A DNA stretch of 9,051 bases from CAYFLR01 sp964343805 (GCA_964343805.1 CAYFLR010000112.1:1-9051); one strand, 5' to 3'. Counted from the stretch's first letter, positions 1 to 8,015 are shown. Numbers and translations: made by a program. The notes: generated by a model from the letters alone, not told the origin.

Positions 1-22
1 CTTACCACTTGGCCACCGCGCC
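1..22 (-). tRNA. 5' end of a tRNA gene, probably tRNA-Cys (truncated by window edge)
   Basis: Read on the minus strand, bases 22 to 1 give GGCGCGG (seven-base acceptor strand), TG at tRNA positions 8-9, then GCCAAGTGGTAAG, the left D-stem and the D-loop with its GG. This is the canonical start of a bacterial tRNA. The GGCGCG acceptor with a GCC..AGTGGTAAG D-arm matches bacterial tRNA-Cys best; tRNA-Gln shares the D-arm but usually begins TGGGG. The anticodon lies outside the window, so the identity is an inference. The gene points away from guaB. Confidence 0.75.
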
Positions 23-30
23 TCGATTTA

Positions 31-60
31 TATAATCGAATCTTTAAGGATGGGATTATA
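31..60. promoter_or_regulatory. Inverted repeat carrying a TATAAT box on each strand; likely tRNA promoter, possible divergent promoter
   Basis: TATAATC (31-37) and GATTATA (54-60) are a perfect 7-bp inverted repeat. An inner ATC/GAT pair extends a possible stem-loop. Because of the symmetry, a consensus -10 TATAAT is present on both strands. On the minus strand (60-55) it lies about 33 bases upstream of the tRNA and is followed by CCC, a GC-rich discriminator as known at stable-RNA promoters; its -35 is weak. On the plus strand TATAAT (31-36) has TTGGCC (9-14, inside the tRNA) as a 4/6 match to -35 at a 16-bp spacer. It could therefore also drive guaB with a leader of about 150 nt. No U-run follows on either side, so it is not an intrinsic terminator. 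Confidence 0.4.
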
Positions 61-71
61 GTAAATCAAGT

Positions 72-107
72 TTTGACAATTAAACTTTTTATGTCTCCTT
101 TGTCAAA
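72..107. repeat. Inverted repeat TTTGACAA - 20 nt - TTGTCAAA between the tRNA and guaB
   Basis: TTTGACAA (72-79) and TTGTCAAA (100-107) are perfect 8-bp inverted arms separated by 20 bases. The arm centres are 28 bp apart, close to three helical turns, which would suit a protein bound as two half-sites; alternatively it is a stem-loop in a long guaB leader RNA. The left arm contains a consensus TTGACA, but no -10 box follows at 16-18 bp, so it is not scored as a promoter. The arms do not resemble the known PurR box or a purine riboswitch. Confidence 0.4.
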
Positions 108-136
108 TATTTTTTCCTTTTATTTGAGGGGGAATG

Positions 137-145
137 TGTGATAAT
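137..145 (+). promoter_or_regulatory. Candidate extended -10 promoter for guaB
   Basis: TGT followed by GATAAT (hexamer 140-145, 5 of 6 to TATAAT) forms an extended -10 element. No good -35 lies 16-18 bp upstream, only T-rich sequence. Transcription would start near 152 and give a leader of about 45 nt. That leader holds a small imperfect hairpin (GGGTTT 161-166 against AAATCCC 170-176, one bulged T), with no U-run after it. Confidence 0.35.
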
Positions 146-197
146 TAGCGGCATCTTAAAGGGTTTATTAAATCCCCAATTATTAAATAGGTGAAAC

Positions 198-1713
198 ATG
201 GAAAAGATAATGGAAGGCGTTACTTTCGAAGATATATTATTGGTGCCCCAGTATTCCGAGGTTATTCCCAGTGAAGTGGATACTAAAACAGCTTTGACTG
301 CAAAGATTGGGTTAAATATCCCTCTTATGAGTGCAGCAATGGATACGGTGACAGAGTATCGAACAGCTGTTAAGTTGGCTCAGTGTGGAGGAATCGGGAT
401 TATTCATAAAAATATGTCCATTGATTCTCAAGCAACCGAAGTGAAAAAAGTAAAGAAATTTGAAGGGGGGATCATTCAAGATCCTATAACCATTGCTCCA
501 GAGATGAGATTAGAGCAGGTGATTCAAATTATGGATGAGCACCAAATTTCTGGTATGCCAGTGGTTGATAAAGGGAAATTAGTTGGTATTCTGACCAGTC
601 GAGATATGAGATTTGAAAGAGATGTTAATAAGCTGGTATCTGAAGTTATGACCAGTGATCTGATCACCATTGGTGAAGGGGAAGATGTTGAGCAAGCTAA
701 GTCACTTCTTCATAAAAACCGGATAGAGAAACTCCCTGTCGTGGATAAAGCAAGGGCCTTGAAGGGTATGATTACTCTAAAAGATATGGAAAAGACCACT
801 CATCACCCTCTGACAGTAAAAGATGATTTAGAGCGTTTGTTAGTTGGTGCTGCCATCGGAGTGGGAGCAGATAACCATGAAAGAGCAGCTGCTTTAGTGG
901 AAGCTGGAGTTGATGTAATCGTCATCGATACCGCTCATGGACATACTAAGTCCGTTTATGAAACCACTAAATGGGTAAAGGGTAAATTCCCTAGTGTTCA
1001 AGTGATTTCTGGCAATGTGGCTACTCGGGAGGGAGCTCTTTTCTTAAAGGATGCAGGAGTGGACGCCGTTAAGGTGGGAATTGGTCCTGGGTCGATCTGT
1101 ACCACCCGAATTGTTGCCGGCTGTGGAGTTCCCCAATTAACTGCTATTAAAGAGTGTGCAGAGGCTCTAAAAGACAGTGATGTGAAAGTCATTGGTGATG
1201 GGGGTATAAAATATTCTGGCGATATCGTAAAAGCATTAGCCTATGGTGCTGATGTTATTATGCTGGGAAACCTCTTTGCAGGAACCGATGAATCTCCTGG
1301 AGAGATGGAGCTTTATCAAGGAAAACNNNNNNNNNNNNNNNNNNNNNNNNNNNNNNNNNNNNNNNNNNNNNNNNNNNNNNNNNNNNNNNNNNNNNNNNNN
1401 NNNNNNNGGTATGGGCTCTTTAGGAGCCATGAAAAAAGGATCCAGTGAAAGGTATTTTCAAAAAGATCAGTCTCCCTCCAAACTCGTACCTGAAGGAATT
1501 GAAGGCCGAGTTTCTTATCGAGGGCCTTTAACCGATACAGTTCATCAACTGGTAGGCGGTCTCAGAGCGGGTATGGGTTACTGTGGTGCTGCTAATTTAG
1601 CAGAACTTAGAAAACGAGCGAAATTTGTCGCCATCACCCAATCGGGTCTGACTGAGAGTCACGTACATGATATTTACATTACTAAAGAAGCTCCTAACTA
1701 CCGGAGTTCTTAG
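198..1713 (+). CDS. guaB: IMP dehydrogenase (interrupted by an assembly gap)
   Basis: It oxidises IMP to XMP with NAD+, the committed cytoplasmic step of guanine nucleotide synthesis. Visible parts in order: N-terminal barrel half starting EGVTFEDILLVPQYS; two CBS domains at about residues 93-205; the second barrel half with GNVATREGA; and the catalytic loop GPGSICTTR, Cys301 being the nucleophile. After the gap come GMGSLGAM and the mobile flap EGIEGRVSYRG with its catalytic Arg. The start is supported by AGGTGA (189-194) just before ATG; a second Met four codons on is possible. The two halves are in different frames only because of the N-run at 1327-1407. Family alignment predicts about six residues there, not 27, giving a protein of about 483 aa, normal for the family. 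It is first in a cluster with guaA 25 nt downstream. I see no true break. Confidence 0.96.
1327..1407. other. Assembly gap (81 N) inside guaB, size probably wrong
   Basis: Before the gap the frame reads YQGK plus a lone first base C; after it, GMGSLGAM. IMP dehydrogenases normally have about six residues between these motifs, ending in Tyr-Arg. Seventeen missing bases would complete those codons and join both halves in one frame; 81 N does not. The N count is therefore an estimated gap size, not real length. Confidence 0.85.
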
Positions 1714-1738
1714 AAATTATTATAAGGAATAAATTTTT

Positions 1739-3277
1739 ATGGCCAACTATGATTCCATTCTTATCTTAGACTTTGGTTCTCAATATACCCAACTTATTGC
1801 TAGGAGAATCAGAGAGCAAAATGTTTTTTGTGAGATCCTTCCTTGCAATGCTTCACCCGATCAATTTAAAGATCGAAAAATCCAGGGGATCGTTTTTTCT
1901 GGTGGACCTAGCAGCGTCTATGATGAGGATGCGCCCACCGTTGATCCTGAGATTTTTAATTTAGGTGTTCCTATTCTAGGAATCTGCTATGGGATGCAGT
2001 ATCTAGCTAAGCATTTTGGTGCCCAAGTTGATGCGGGCGATAGTAGAGAGTACGGACATGCTCAAATTCAGATCAATATAACCAATCCTATTGTAGATAA
2101 TCTGGAGCATAATTTAGATGTTTGGATGAGTCATGGGGACCATGTAAAAACTGAAAACTCTCCTTTTATTGTGATTGCCTCAACCGCTCAATATCCTGCT
2201 ATCATGGTTCATCATCAAGATCCAATTTGGGGTTTGCAATTTCATCCAGAGGTAGTTCATACACCTAAAGGATCAGAGATTATCAAAAATTTTCTATTTA
2301 ACATTTGTGAATGTAAACCCAACTGGAACATGGGCTCCTATCTTCAAGAATCCATTGAATATTACAAAGAGCATCTGAAGGGGCAGAAAGTAGTGATGGG
2401 TGTGAGTGGAGGAGTTGATTCCACGGTGACAGCAGCTCTGCTTAATAAGGCTATTGGCAGTGATCTCCACTGTATTTTTATCAATAATGGTCTTCTTCGT
2501 AAGGATGAGGCCGAGCAGGTAATTAAATCATTTGAAGAGAATTTTGATTTTAAATTGATCTATCTGGATGAGTCAAAAACCTTCTTAGAAGGGCTCAAGG
2601 GAGTGTCGGATCCTGAACAAAAAAGAAAAATAATCGGTCGTCTTTTTATTGAAGCCTTTGATCGTGAAGCCCAAAAAATTGAAGGTGTTAAATATTTAGC
2701 ACAAGGAACGTTGTATCCGGATGTGATTGAAAGCGTCTCTTTTAAAGGGCCTTCAGTGACTATTAAATCTCATCATAATGTAGGTGGACTGCCTGAAAAA
2801 ATGAATCTCAAATTAGTTGAACCTATGAGAGAACTCTTTAAAGATGAGGTCCGTTTGTTGGGAGAGGAATTAAAGATTCCTGCCACCATGCTTTATCGTC
2901 ATCCTTTTCCAGGTCCAGGATTAGCAGTTCTAATATTGGGCATTTTGAATGAAACTTCTGTAGACATTCTGCAGCAAGCCGATGCAATATATATTGAAGA
3001 ACTTCATAAAAATGATCTCTATCAAAATATTTGGCAAGCGCTCGCCGTTTTACTGCCCATCCGATCGGTTGGTGTTATGGGTGATAAAAGAACTTATGAA
3101 AATGTACTAGCATTGCGTGCTGTTGACAGTCTTGATGGAATGACTGCCTCTTGTCATCCGATTCCTCATGAAGTGCTAGCCAAGATTTCCACTCGTATTA
3201 TTAATGAAGTGGTGGGGGTCAATCGTGTGGTCTATGACATCTCTTCTAAGCCACCAAGTACCATTGAGTGGGAATAG
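1739..3277 (+). CDS. guaA: GMP synthase (glutamine-hydrolysing)
   Basis: It converts XMP to GMP using ATP and glutamine ammonia, the step after GuaB. It is a two-domain cytoplasmic enzyme of 512 aa, full length for the family. The N-terminal class I glutamine amidotransferase runs from ILDFGSQYTQLIARRIRE, with nucleophile Cys83 in GICYGMQ and His169/Glu171 in FHPEV. The ATP pyrophosphatase domain has the P-loop SGGVDST at 223-229. The C-terminal dimerisation domain contains RSVGVMGDKRTY and ends in KPPSTIEWE, the family signature ending. AAGGAA (1724-1729) lies 9 nt before ATG. One oddity is the usually near-invariant IRILGE after PFPGPGLA, which here reads VLILGI (Leu398, Ile402). It sits 25 nt after guaB and 39 nt before dnaE with no terminator, consistent with one transcript. 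Confidence 0.97.
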   Translation: MANYDSILILDFGSQYTQLIARRIREQNVFCEILPCNASPDQFKDRKIQGIVFSGGPSSVYDEDAPTVDPEIFNLGVPILGICYGMQYLAKHFGAQVDAGDSREYGHAQIQINITNPIVDNLEHNLDVWMSHGDHVKTENSPFIVIASTAQYPAIMVHHQDPIWGLQFHPEVVHTPKGSEIIKNFLFNICECKPNWNMGSYLQESIEYYKEHLKGQKVVMGVSGGVDSTVTAALLNKAIGSDLHCIFINNGLLRKDEAEQVIKSFEENFDFKLIYLDESKTFLEGLKGVSDPEQKRKIIGRLFIEAFDREAQKIEGVKYLAQGTLYPDVIESVSFKGPSVTIKSHHNVGGLPEKMNLKLVEPMRELFKDEVRLLGEELKIPATMLYRHPFPGPGLAVLILGILNETSVDILQQADAIYIEELHKNDLYQNIWQALAVLLPIRSVGVMGDKRTYENVLALRAVDSLDGMTASCHPIPHEVLAKISTRIINEVVGVNRVVYDISSKPPSTIEWE

Positions 3278-3316
3278 ATTCTAATTTAAAAAAAGCATTA
3301 AATAAAAGGAGCGAGG

Positions 3317-6300
3317 ATGTCCTTTACTCATCTTCATTTACATACAGAATATTCTCTGCTGGAAAGTATGATAGCCATTAAACCCTTGCTGGCTAGAGTC
3401 AAAGAGCAAGGGATGAATTCTGTGGCTATGACTGATCGAGGTAATTTATACGGTGCCTTAGAGTTTTACTTTGCGGCAAAATCTCAAGATATCAAGCCGA
3501 TTGTGGGCTGTGAGTTTTTTATAGCTCCTGGAAAACGTTCAGAGAAGCGGGCCAGTTCTAAATACCATGCATTTCGTTATCTGATCCTTCTAAGTAAAAG
3601 TGAAGCTGGTTATGCAAACATCCTTAGAATGTCATCCCAGGCTTATGAAGATGGCTTTTACTATGTTCCTCGTATTGATAAAGAACTTCTTGCATCTCAT
3701 CGAGAGGGTTTAGTTTGTATCTCTCCCTTTTTTGGTGGACCTATTGGAAAGCAGATTCGAAATGGCAATAACGAGCAAGCAATAGAAGAAGCCAAATGGT
3801 ACAGGGAAATTTTTGGGGATGATTTTTACTTAGGTCTTCAATCTAATGATTTACCTGATCAAGAGAGCATTACTAAAGACACCTTAAAGATTTGTGAAGA
3901 ATTGGGAATCAAGCCTGTTGCTTCTAATGAAGTATTTTATCTGACTCAAGAAGAAGCCCGTGCTCATGAAGTTCTCATGTGTATCAAAGAGAAAAAAAAT
4001 ATAGATGATCCCCATTTTAAATTAAGTTCAGATACCTTTTATCTACGCAGTCCTGAGGAGATGAAAGAGCTTTTTACTTTTTGTCCAACCGCTGTTGAGT
4101 CCACTCAGGAAATCGTAGATAAATGCAATTTAGAATTAAACTATGGCGAATATCATAATCCTCAATTTGTAATTCCCGAAGGATACACTGAAAGCTCTTA
4201 TTTCAAAGAGCTCTCCTATCAAGGGTTAGAGAATCGGCTCGCAATTTTAAAAGAAGTCTACGGCGAAGAGGCCTATGGCACAGAAAAGATAAAAGAGTAC
4301 AATGAGCGTCTCGAATACGAATTGGATATGATTATCCAAATGGGTTTTCCCGGCTACTTTTTAATTGTGAATGATTTCATCGCCTGGGCCAAAGATCATG
4401 ATGTTCCAGTAGGGCCAGGTCGTGGTTCTGCAGCAGGGAGTTTGGTGGCCTATGCTTTAAGGATCACTGATATTGATCCTATCCCATATGGTTTATTATT
4501 TGAAAGATTTCTAAATCCTGAACGTGTTTCCATGCCTGATATTGATGTGGATTTTTGCCAGGACAATCGCTACCAGGTGCTGGATTATGTATCAGAAAAA
4601 TATGGCCAAGATAAGGTGGCTCACATTACCACCTTTGGAAGAATGAAGGCGAAAGCGGCCATTCGTGATGTAGGACGTGTTTTAGGGATGACCTATTCTG
4701 ATGTGGATCGTATTGCTAAACTCATTCCAAATGATCTTTCTATTACTATTGATAAGGCTTTAAAAGCAGAGCCTCAACTCCCCGATTTGATGGAATCTGA
4801 TCCCAAAATTAACGATCTTATTATTATCTCTAAGCAGCTGGAAGGGTTAGGACGACATGCCTCCACCCATGCCTGTGGAGTGGTAATTTCTCAAAAACCG
4901 ATGGTGGAACATGTCCCCACTTATCGTGANNNNNNNNNNTAAAGATTCTCAAGTGGTGCCCCAGTTTGAAGGAAAGTGGGTGGAAAAAACCGGGCTTATC
5001 AAGTTCGACTTTTTAGGTCTTAAAAACTTAACATCCATAAAACGAGCGGTAGACATTATCCGTATAGATAAGAAACCTGATTTTGATGTGGAAAAAATAC
5101 CTCTGCATGACGATAAGGTATTTGAACTTTTAAGTTCAGGTAATACCACCGGGGTTTTCCAGCTTGAGTCCTCAGGAATGCGTCAACTGTTAAAGAAGCT
5201 TAAGCCCAGCTGTTTTGAAGATTGTATCGCTTTAGTTGCTCTCTATCGTCCTGGACCCCTGGGTTCTGGAATGGTGGATGATTTTGTAGATCGAAAGCAT
5301 GGGAAGAAGAAAGTAAGCTATCCACTTCCCCAGCTTAAAGATGTATTAGCGGATACCTACGGAGTTATACTTTATCAAGAGCAGGTGCAAAAAACTGCGG
5401 TTGTCCTCGCTAAATACAGTCTGGGTGAAGCTGATATGCTCCGAAGGGCTATGGGAAAGAAAAAGCCTGCAGAGATGGCCAAACAGCAGGATCGTTTTAT
5501 TTCCGGAGCAAAAGAGAATGGAATTGATGAGGCCAAGGCGGAAGAGATTTTTAATCTCATGGCTAAATTTGCTGAGTATGGTTTTAATAAATCTCATTCT
5601 ACTGCCTATGGTTATATTGCCTATATAACCGCTTATCTAAAAACCTTTTATCCGGTTGAGTTTCTAGCAGCGTGTTTGACCTGCGATATGGAAAACACTG
5701 CCAAGGTAACGGCTTATCTGCATAATTGCTCGGAAATGAATATTGAGGTTTTACCCCCTGATATTAACAAATCTGTAAAAGATTTTTCTGTTCATGATGA
5801 GACGATTCGTTTTGGTTTTGGTGGAATCAAAAATGTGGGGGAAGCGGCTATTGATTCTATTATTGAAGCTCGTGCCAATGAAGGGGAGTTTACTTCTCTT
5901 TTTGATTTTTGTGAAAAAGTGGATCTTCGAAAAGTGAACAAAAGGGTGGTGGAAAATCTCGTGTTAGCAGGCTGTTTTGACGCTCTTCATCCTGTTCGTA
6001 AACCGGTCTTTGATACGATCGGCCGGGCCATGGATATGGCGGATCGTGTGCAAAAAGACAAAAAAGCGGGTCAGAGCAACATGTTTGATCTTTTTGGAGC
6101 TCAAGATGGATCTGATGAGAAGGGTGTTGAATACCAAATTAATTCCACTGAAGAGTGGCCCACCAAAGAGAAGTTAAAATTTGAATTAGAAACTATGGGT
6201 CGGTATATGACCGGTCACCCTTTGGATAAATATAAATCCCTCATTAAAAACTACTGTACCCATTCTACTTTGAATCAAGAGTCTATCGGCGATGGTTTGG

Positions 6301-6827
6301 AAGTTCGTATGGGAGGAATGATAAGTGGGTTAAGGCAAGTGTATAGTAAAAAAGGTGACAAAATGGCCTTTTTTCAACTTGAGGACCTGTATGGGGTCAT
6401 TGAAGTCTGTGTCTTTGCTAAGGCTTTTACCGTATGTGAGGCTCATTTAAGTAGTGAAGACCCTATCTATGTGGCGGGCCGCTTTCAAATCGATCGGAAT
6501 GATGATGGAGAGGTCCGTCAAACCAAAATTATTGCTGCTGAAATAGGGTCTTTTAATGATTTACAAGAGAAATACACATCTCAAGTGCTTCTTACTTTTG
6601 ATGTGGAATCCATAAAAGAAGAAGACGTGGTTACTCTACAAGAAGTTCTAAAATCTCATGAAGGAGAGTGTAAAGTTGAAATGCATGTGCTTTTTGCCGA
6701 TGGAAATCGGGTGGAATTGCTGCCTGATACCAATATGAAGGTGAAACCTAATGATGCCCTCCTTGCTTCCGTTCAGGACAAATGTTCCGCTGCAATTTCA
6801 GTGGAATACATTAATATGATAGGATAA
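3317..6827 (+). CDS. dnaE: DNA polymerase III alpha subunit (replicative polymerase), interrupted by an assembly gap
   Basis: The catalytic subunit of the replicative DNA polymerase. In order: PHP domain (about 1-280); palm with GPGRGSAAGS and the catalytic aspartates 408 and 410 in PDIDVDF; the third aspartate in KFDFLGL (codon at 5007); fingers with GFNKSHSTAYGYIAYITAYLK; tandem helix-hairpin-helix region; an internal beta-clamp motif QSNMFDLF (6072-6095) shaped like QxxMF in E. coli DnaE; OB-fold (VRMGGMISGLRQ); and a C-terminal tail. The PHP metal-binding residues are largely replaced (Arg41, Tyr88, Asn177, Glu205, Phe207), as in the inactive PHP of E. coli. AAGGAG (3306-3311) lies 5 nt before the ATG. 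The frame changes only at the ten-N gap 4930-4939; the joined protein is about 1,166 aa, normal for DnaE. The separate DnaQ-type proofreader expected for such a polymerase is not in the window. Confidence 0.96.
4930..4939. other. Assembly gap (10 N placeholder) inside dnaE
   Basis: The left side reads HVPTYR then GA; the right side reads T then KDSQVVPQFE. If the Ns are deleted, GA joins T to make GAT and the protein reads YRDKDSQVVPQF in a single frame. The spacing between YR and VVxQF then matches what I recall for DnaE relatives (about five residues). Ten N is a common scaffolder placeholder for a zero or negative gap, so the true missing length is probably nil, and in any case a multiple of three. 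Confidence 0.75.
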
Positions 6828-6943
6828 ATAAAATTATTTTTTCTTAACACTAAACCTCATATAATAAAAAAACCAAGTTTCTATTGGAAAATCGCTTGAC
6901 TCCCCTTCTTTATTTTGTTACGCAGGGTATTAAACAATGACTA

Positions 6944-6958
6944 TTAACAAGTTGTTAA
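6944..6958. promoter_or_regulatory. Near-contiguous dyad TTAACAA-G-TTGTTAA, operator-like
   Basis: Two perfect 7-base arms around a single G, ending 42 bp upstream of the predicted -35 box of the regulator gene. The size and position fit a binding site for a dimeric helix-turn-helix protein, and the protein encoded just downstream is an obvious candidate, though that is inference. A related TGTTAACA lies at 8028-8035, just after the same gene. Confidence 0.4.
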
Positions 6959-6974
6959 CGGATAGGTTGGATTG

Positions 6975-6993
6975 TGCCGGGAATTCTCCGGCA
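6975..6993. repeat. GC-rich inverted repeat TGCCGG - 7 nt - CCGGCA
   Basis: A perfect 6-bp GC-rich stem with a 7-base loop (GAATTCT) in otherwise AT-rich sequence, seven bases before the predicted -35 box. It could be a hairpin at the end of the dnaE transcript, or a second operator. No U-run follows, so intrinsic termination is unlikely from this element alone. Confidence 0.4.
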
Positions 6994-6999
6994 AGATAG

Positions 7000-7028
7000 T
7001 TGACTAACGAACTAAATGGTTTTATTAT
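7000..7028 (+). promoter_or_regulatory. Sigma70-type promoter for the XRE-type regulator gene
   Basis: TTGACT (7000-7005) and TATTAT (7023-7028) are each 5 of 6 to consensus, with an optimal 17-bp spacer. Transcription would start near 7035 and leave a leader of about 50 nt before the ATG at 7086. This is the best promoter match in the window and shows the regulator can be transcribed independently of dnaE. Confidence 0.65.
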
Positions 7029-7047
7029 TTTTTTAAAACCAATTTTT
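7017..7047 (+). terminator. Weak AT-rich hairpin with short U-run, possible terminator for dnaE read-through
   Basis: TGGTTTTA (7017-7024) pairs perfectly with TAAAACCA (7034-7041) across a 9-base loop, and ATTTTT follows. The stem has only two G-C pairs, so termination would be inefficient. It overlaps the -10 box of the regulator promoter, which may be its real meaning. Transcripts starting at that promoter would not contain the left arm. Confidence 0.25.
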
Positions 7048-7085
7048 AAAAAACAAAAACTTTAGTCTAGCAAAAGGTACTCTAC

Positions 7086-8015
7086 ATGGCGCAAACATCC
7101 ACTATTAAACCTAGGGGAGCAGGGATGAAGAAAATGGAAGCAAATAAATACCCTCATTCCGCAACTTTATTCCAGTTTTGTAAACAGGCATTGGCCATCA
7201 AATATGAAGGCAATGTCAAAGTGATCGATCAAGATGTAGGTGCCATTTTAGGCTATGACCCTGCTGATTGCAGTCATTGGAAGAAGGGAAAGAAAAACGT
7301 TAAGGCCCTTCCCATCATTAAACAAATTGCCGATTACCTACATGTAGATGAAAAGTTAATTATTGATATTACCAGTGGAAAAATTGGTCTTGATGAAGCT
7401 CTTTTTGAGTATCAAGGCTATGGTGATTTTCATGTGAGTCAACGTTACCTTGATTCCATGAAAAAAGAGTACTTTAGAAATCCTCAGAAGTGGGGACATA
7501 AAAATGGAGTTCTCAAATCTTTTGAAGAGATTTTTGATGTACAGCGAACTCTTATTGAGACTCAAGTAGAAACTTTATTTAATCGTACTGATATTAAAGA
7601 AGCTCCTGTCTATTTACCAGAATTGATCGGCTTATTTCCTGATATTAATCTGGTTCCTGTAGACGATCTTCCTTCTTATGTTGATGTTACATTTGCTGAT
7701 GGCAAATTCAGCATTCGTCATCAGGCGGGTGAAACCAAGCCTTACCTCCGCTTCTTAATTGCTAAAGAATTAGCCAAAGTGGTTCTATTTCCAGAGCGAG
7801 TAAAAGATGGCTGGAAAACTCAGATGACTAAGGTTGAAGAAATTCGTATCAATATTTTCGCAGCCTGTATTTTAATTCCGTCTCATATTCTTAAGAGAGA
7901 AGTGGAAAAGATCAACATTACCATGGATCTCGTTGAGCAACTAGCTGAGTTATTTTGGGTTTCCAAAGGTCTTGTTAATCACCGCTTAAAAGACTTTTTA
8001 CTTACTAAGTATTGA
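7086..8015 (+). CDS. XRE-type HTH regulator with degenerate ImmA/IrrE-like peptidase domain
   Basis: A 309-aa cytoplasmic protein, probably a transcription regulator. Residues about 43-95 (from VIDQDVGAILGYDP to YLHVDEKLI) look like a lambda-repressor-type helix-turn-helix with a Cro/C1-like second half (ALPIIKQIADYLHVDE). Residues about 195-265 resemble the ImmA/IrrE (COG2856-type) domain: FLIAKELAKVVLF where active members have an HExxH motif, then EEIRINIFAACILIP, matching the usual E..AN.FAA.LLMP. Both zinc-binding His are Lys (KELAK, 227-231), while Glu228 and the third-ligand-like Glu252 remain. Proteolysis is therefore unlikely; ligand sensing or partner binding is my inference. Start 7086 has AAAAGG 8 nt upstream. 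An alternative ATG at 7125, removing 13 residues, has the stronger GGGGAG 5 nt upstream. It has its own promoter. No toxin or phage gene is adjacent. Confidence 0.85.
   Translation: MAQTSTIKPRGAGMKKMEANKYPHSATLFQFCKQALAIKYEGNVKVIDQDVGAILGYDPADCSHWKKGKKNVKALPIIKQIADYLHVDEKLIIDITSGKIGLDEALFEYQGYGDFHVSQRYLDSMKKEYFRNPQKWGHKNGVLKSFEEIFDVQRTLIETQVETLFNRTDIKEAPVYLPELIGLFPDINLVPVDDLPSYVDVTFADGKFSIRHQAGETKPYLRFLIAKELAKVVLFPERVKDGWKTQMTKVEEIRINIFAACILIPSHILKREVEKINITMDLVEQLAELFWVSKGLVNHRLKDFLLTKY
7114..7127 (+). promoter_or_regulatory. Strong internal ribosome binding site and alternative start of the regulator gene
   Basis: GGGGAG (7114-7119) stands 5 nt before an in-frame ATG at 7125 that would begin MKKMEANKYPHS. 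It is a better Shine-Dalgarno match than the one before 7086. The 13 residues ahead of it (MAQTSTIKPRGAG) look unstructured. Translation may start here instead of, or in addition to, 7086. Confidence 0.5.

Larger units (their letters stand above)
6828..7085. other. Intergenic region between dnaE and the XRE-type regulator
   Basis: 258 bases, very AT-rich, with no convincing reading frame or RNA gene. It holds two dyads, a promoter and a weak hairpin, listed separately. No classic GC-rich hairpin plus U-run follows dnaE; only a weak AT palindrome and TTTTTT at about 6836-6841 lie just after its stop codon. Confidence 0.6.

Noticed and set aside
73..101. TTGACA-based promoter for guaB
   Set aside because: A consensus -35 is present at 73-78, but no sequence close to TATAAT occurs at spacers of 15-19 bp.
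31..180. Purine riboswitch upstream of guaB
   Set aside because: The conserved core of the purine aptamer (TATAATCCTAATGATATGG-like start and paired loop motifs) is absent; only the TATAAT string is shared.
1243..1713. A separate 156-codon gene overlapping the end of guaB
   Set aside because: Its part before the gap is an out-of-frame shadow; its part after the gap is the true C-terminus of guaB, shifted only by the wrong gap length.
5346..5597. Minus-strand and frame-shifted reading frames inside dnaE
   Set aside because: They lie wholly within dnaE, overlap each other, have no ribosome binding sites and give no recognisable protein.
4911..6827. A second, separate polymerase gene starting at 4911
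   Set aside because: It is the rest of dnaE. The catalytic third aspartate, fingers, clamp motif and OB-fold complete the upstream half, and the start lies within coding sequence beside the N-run.
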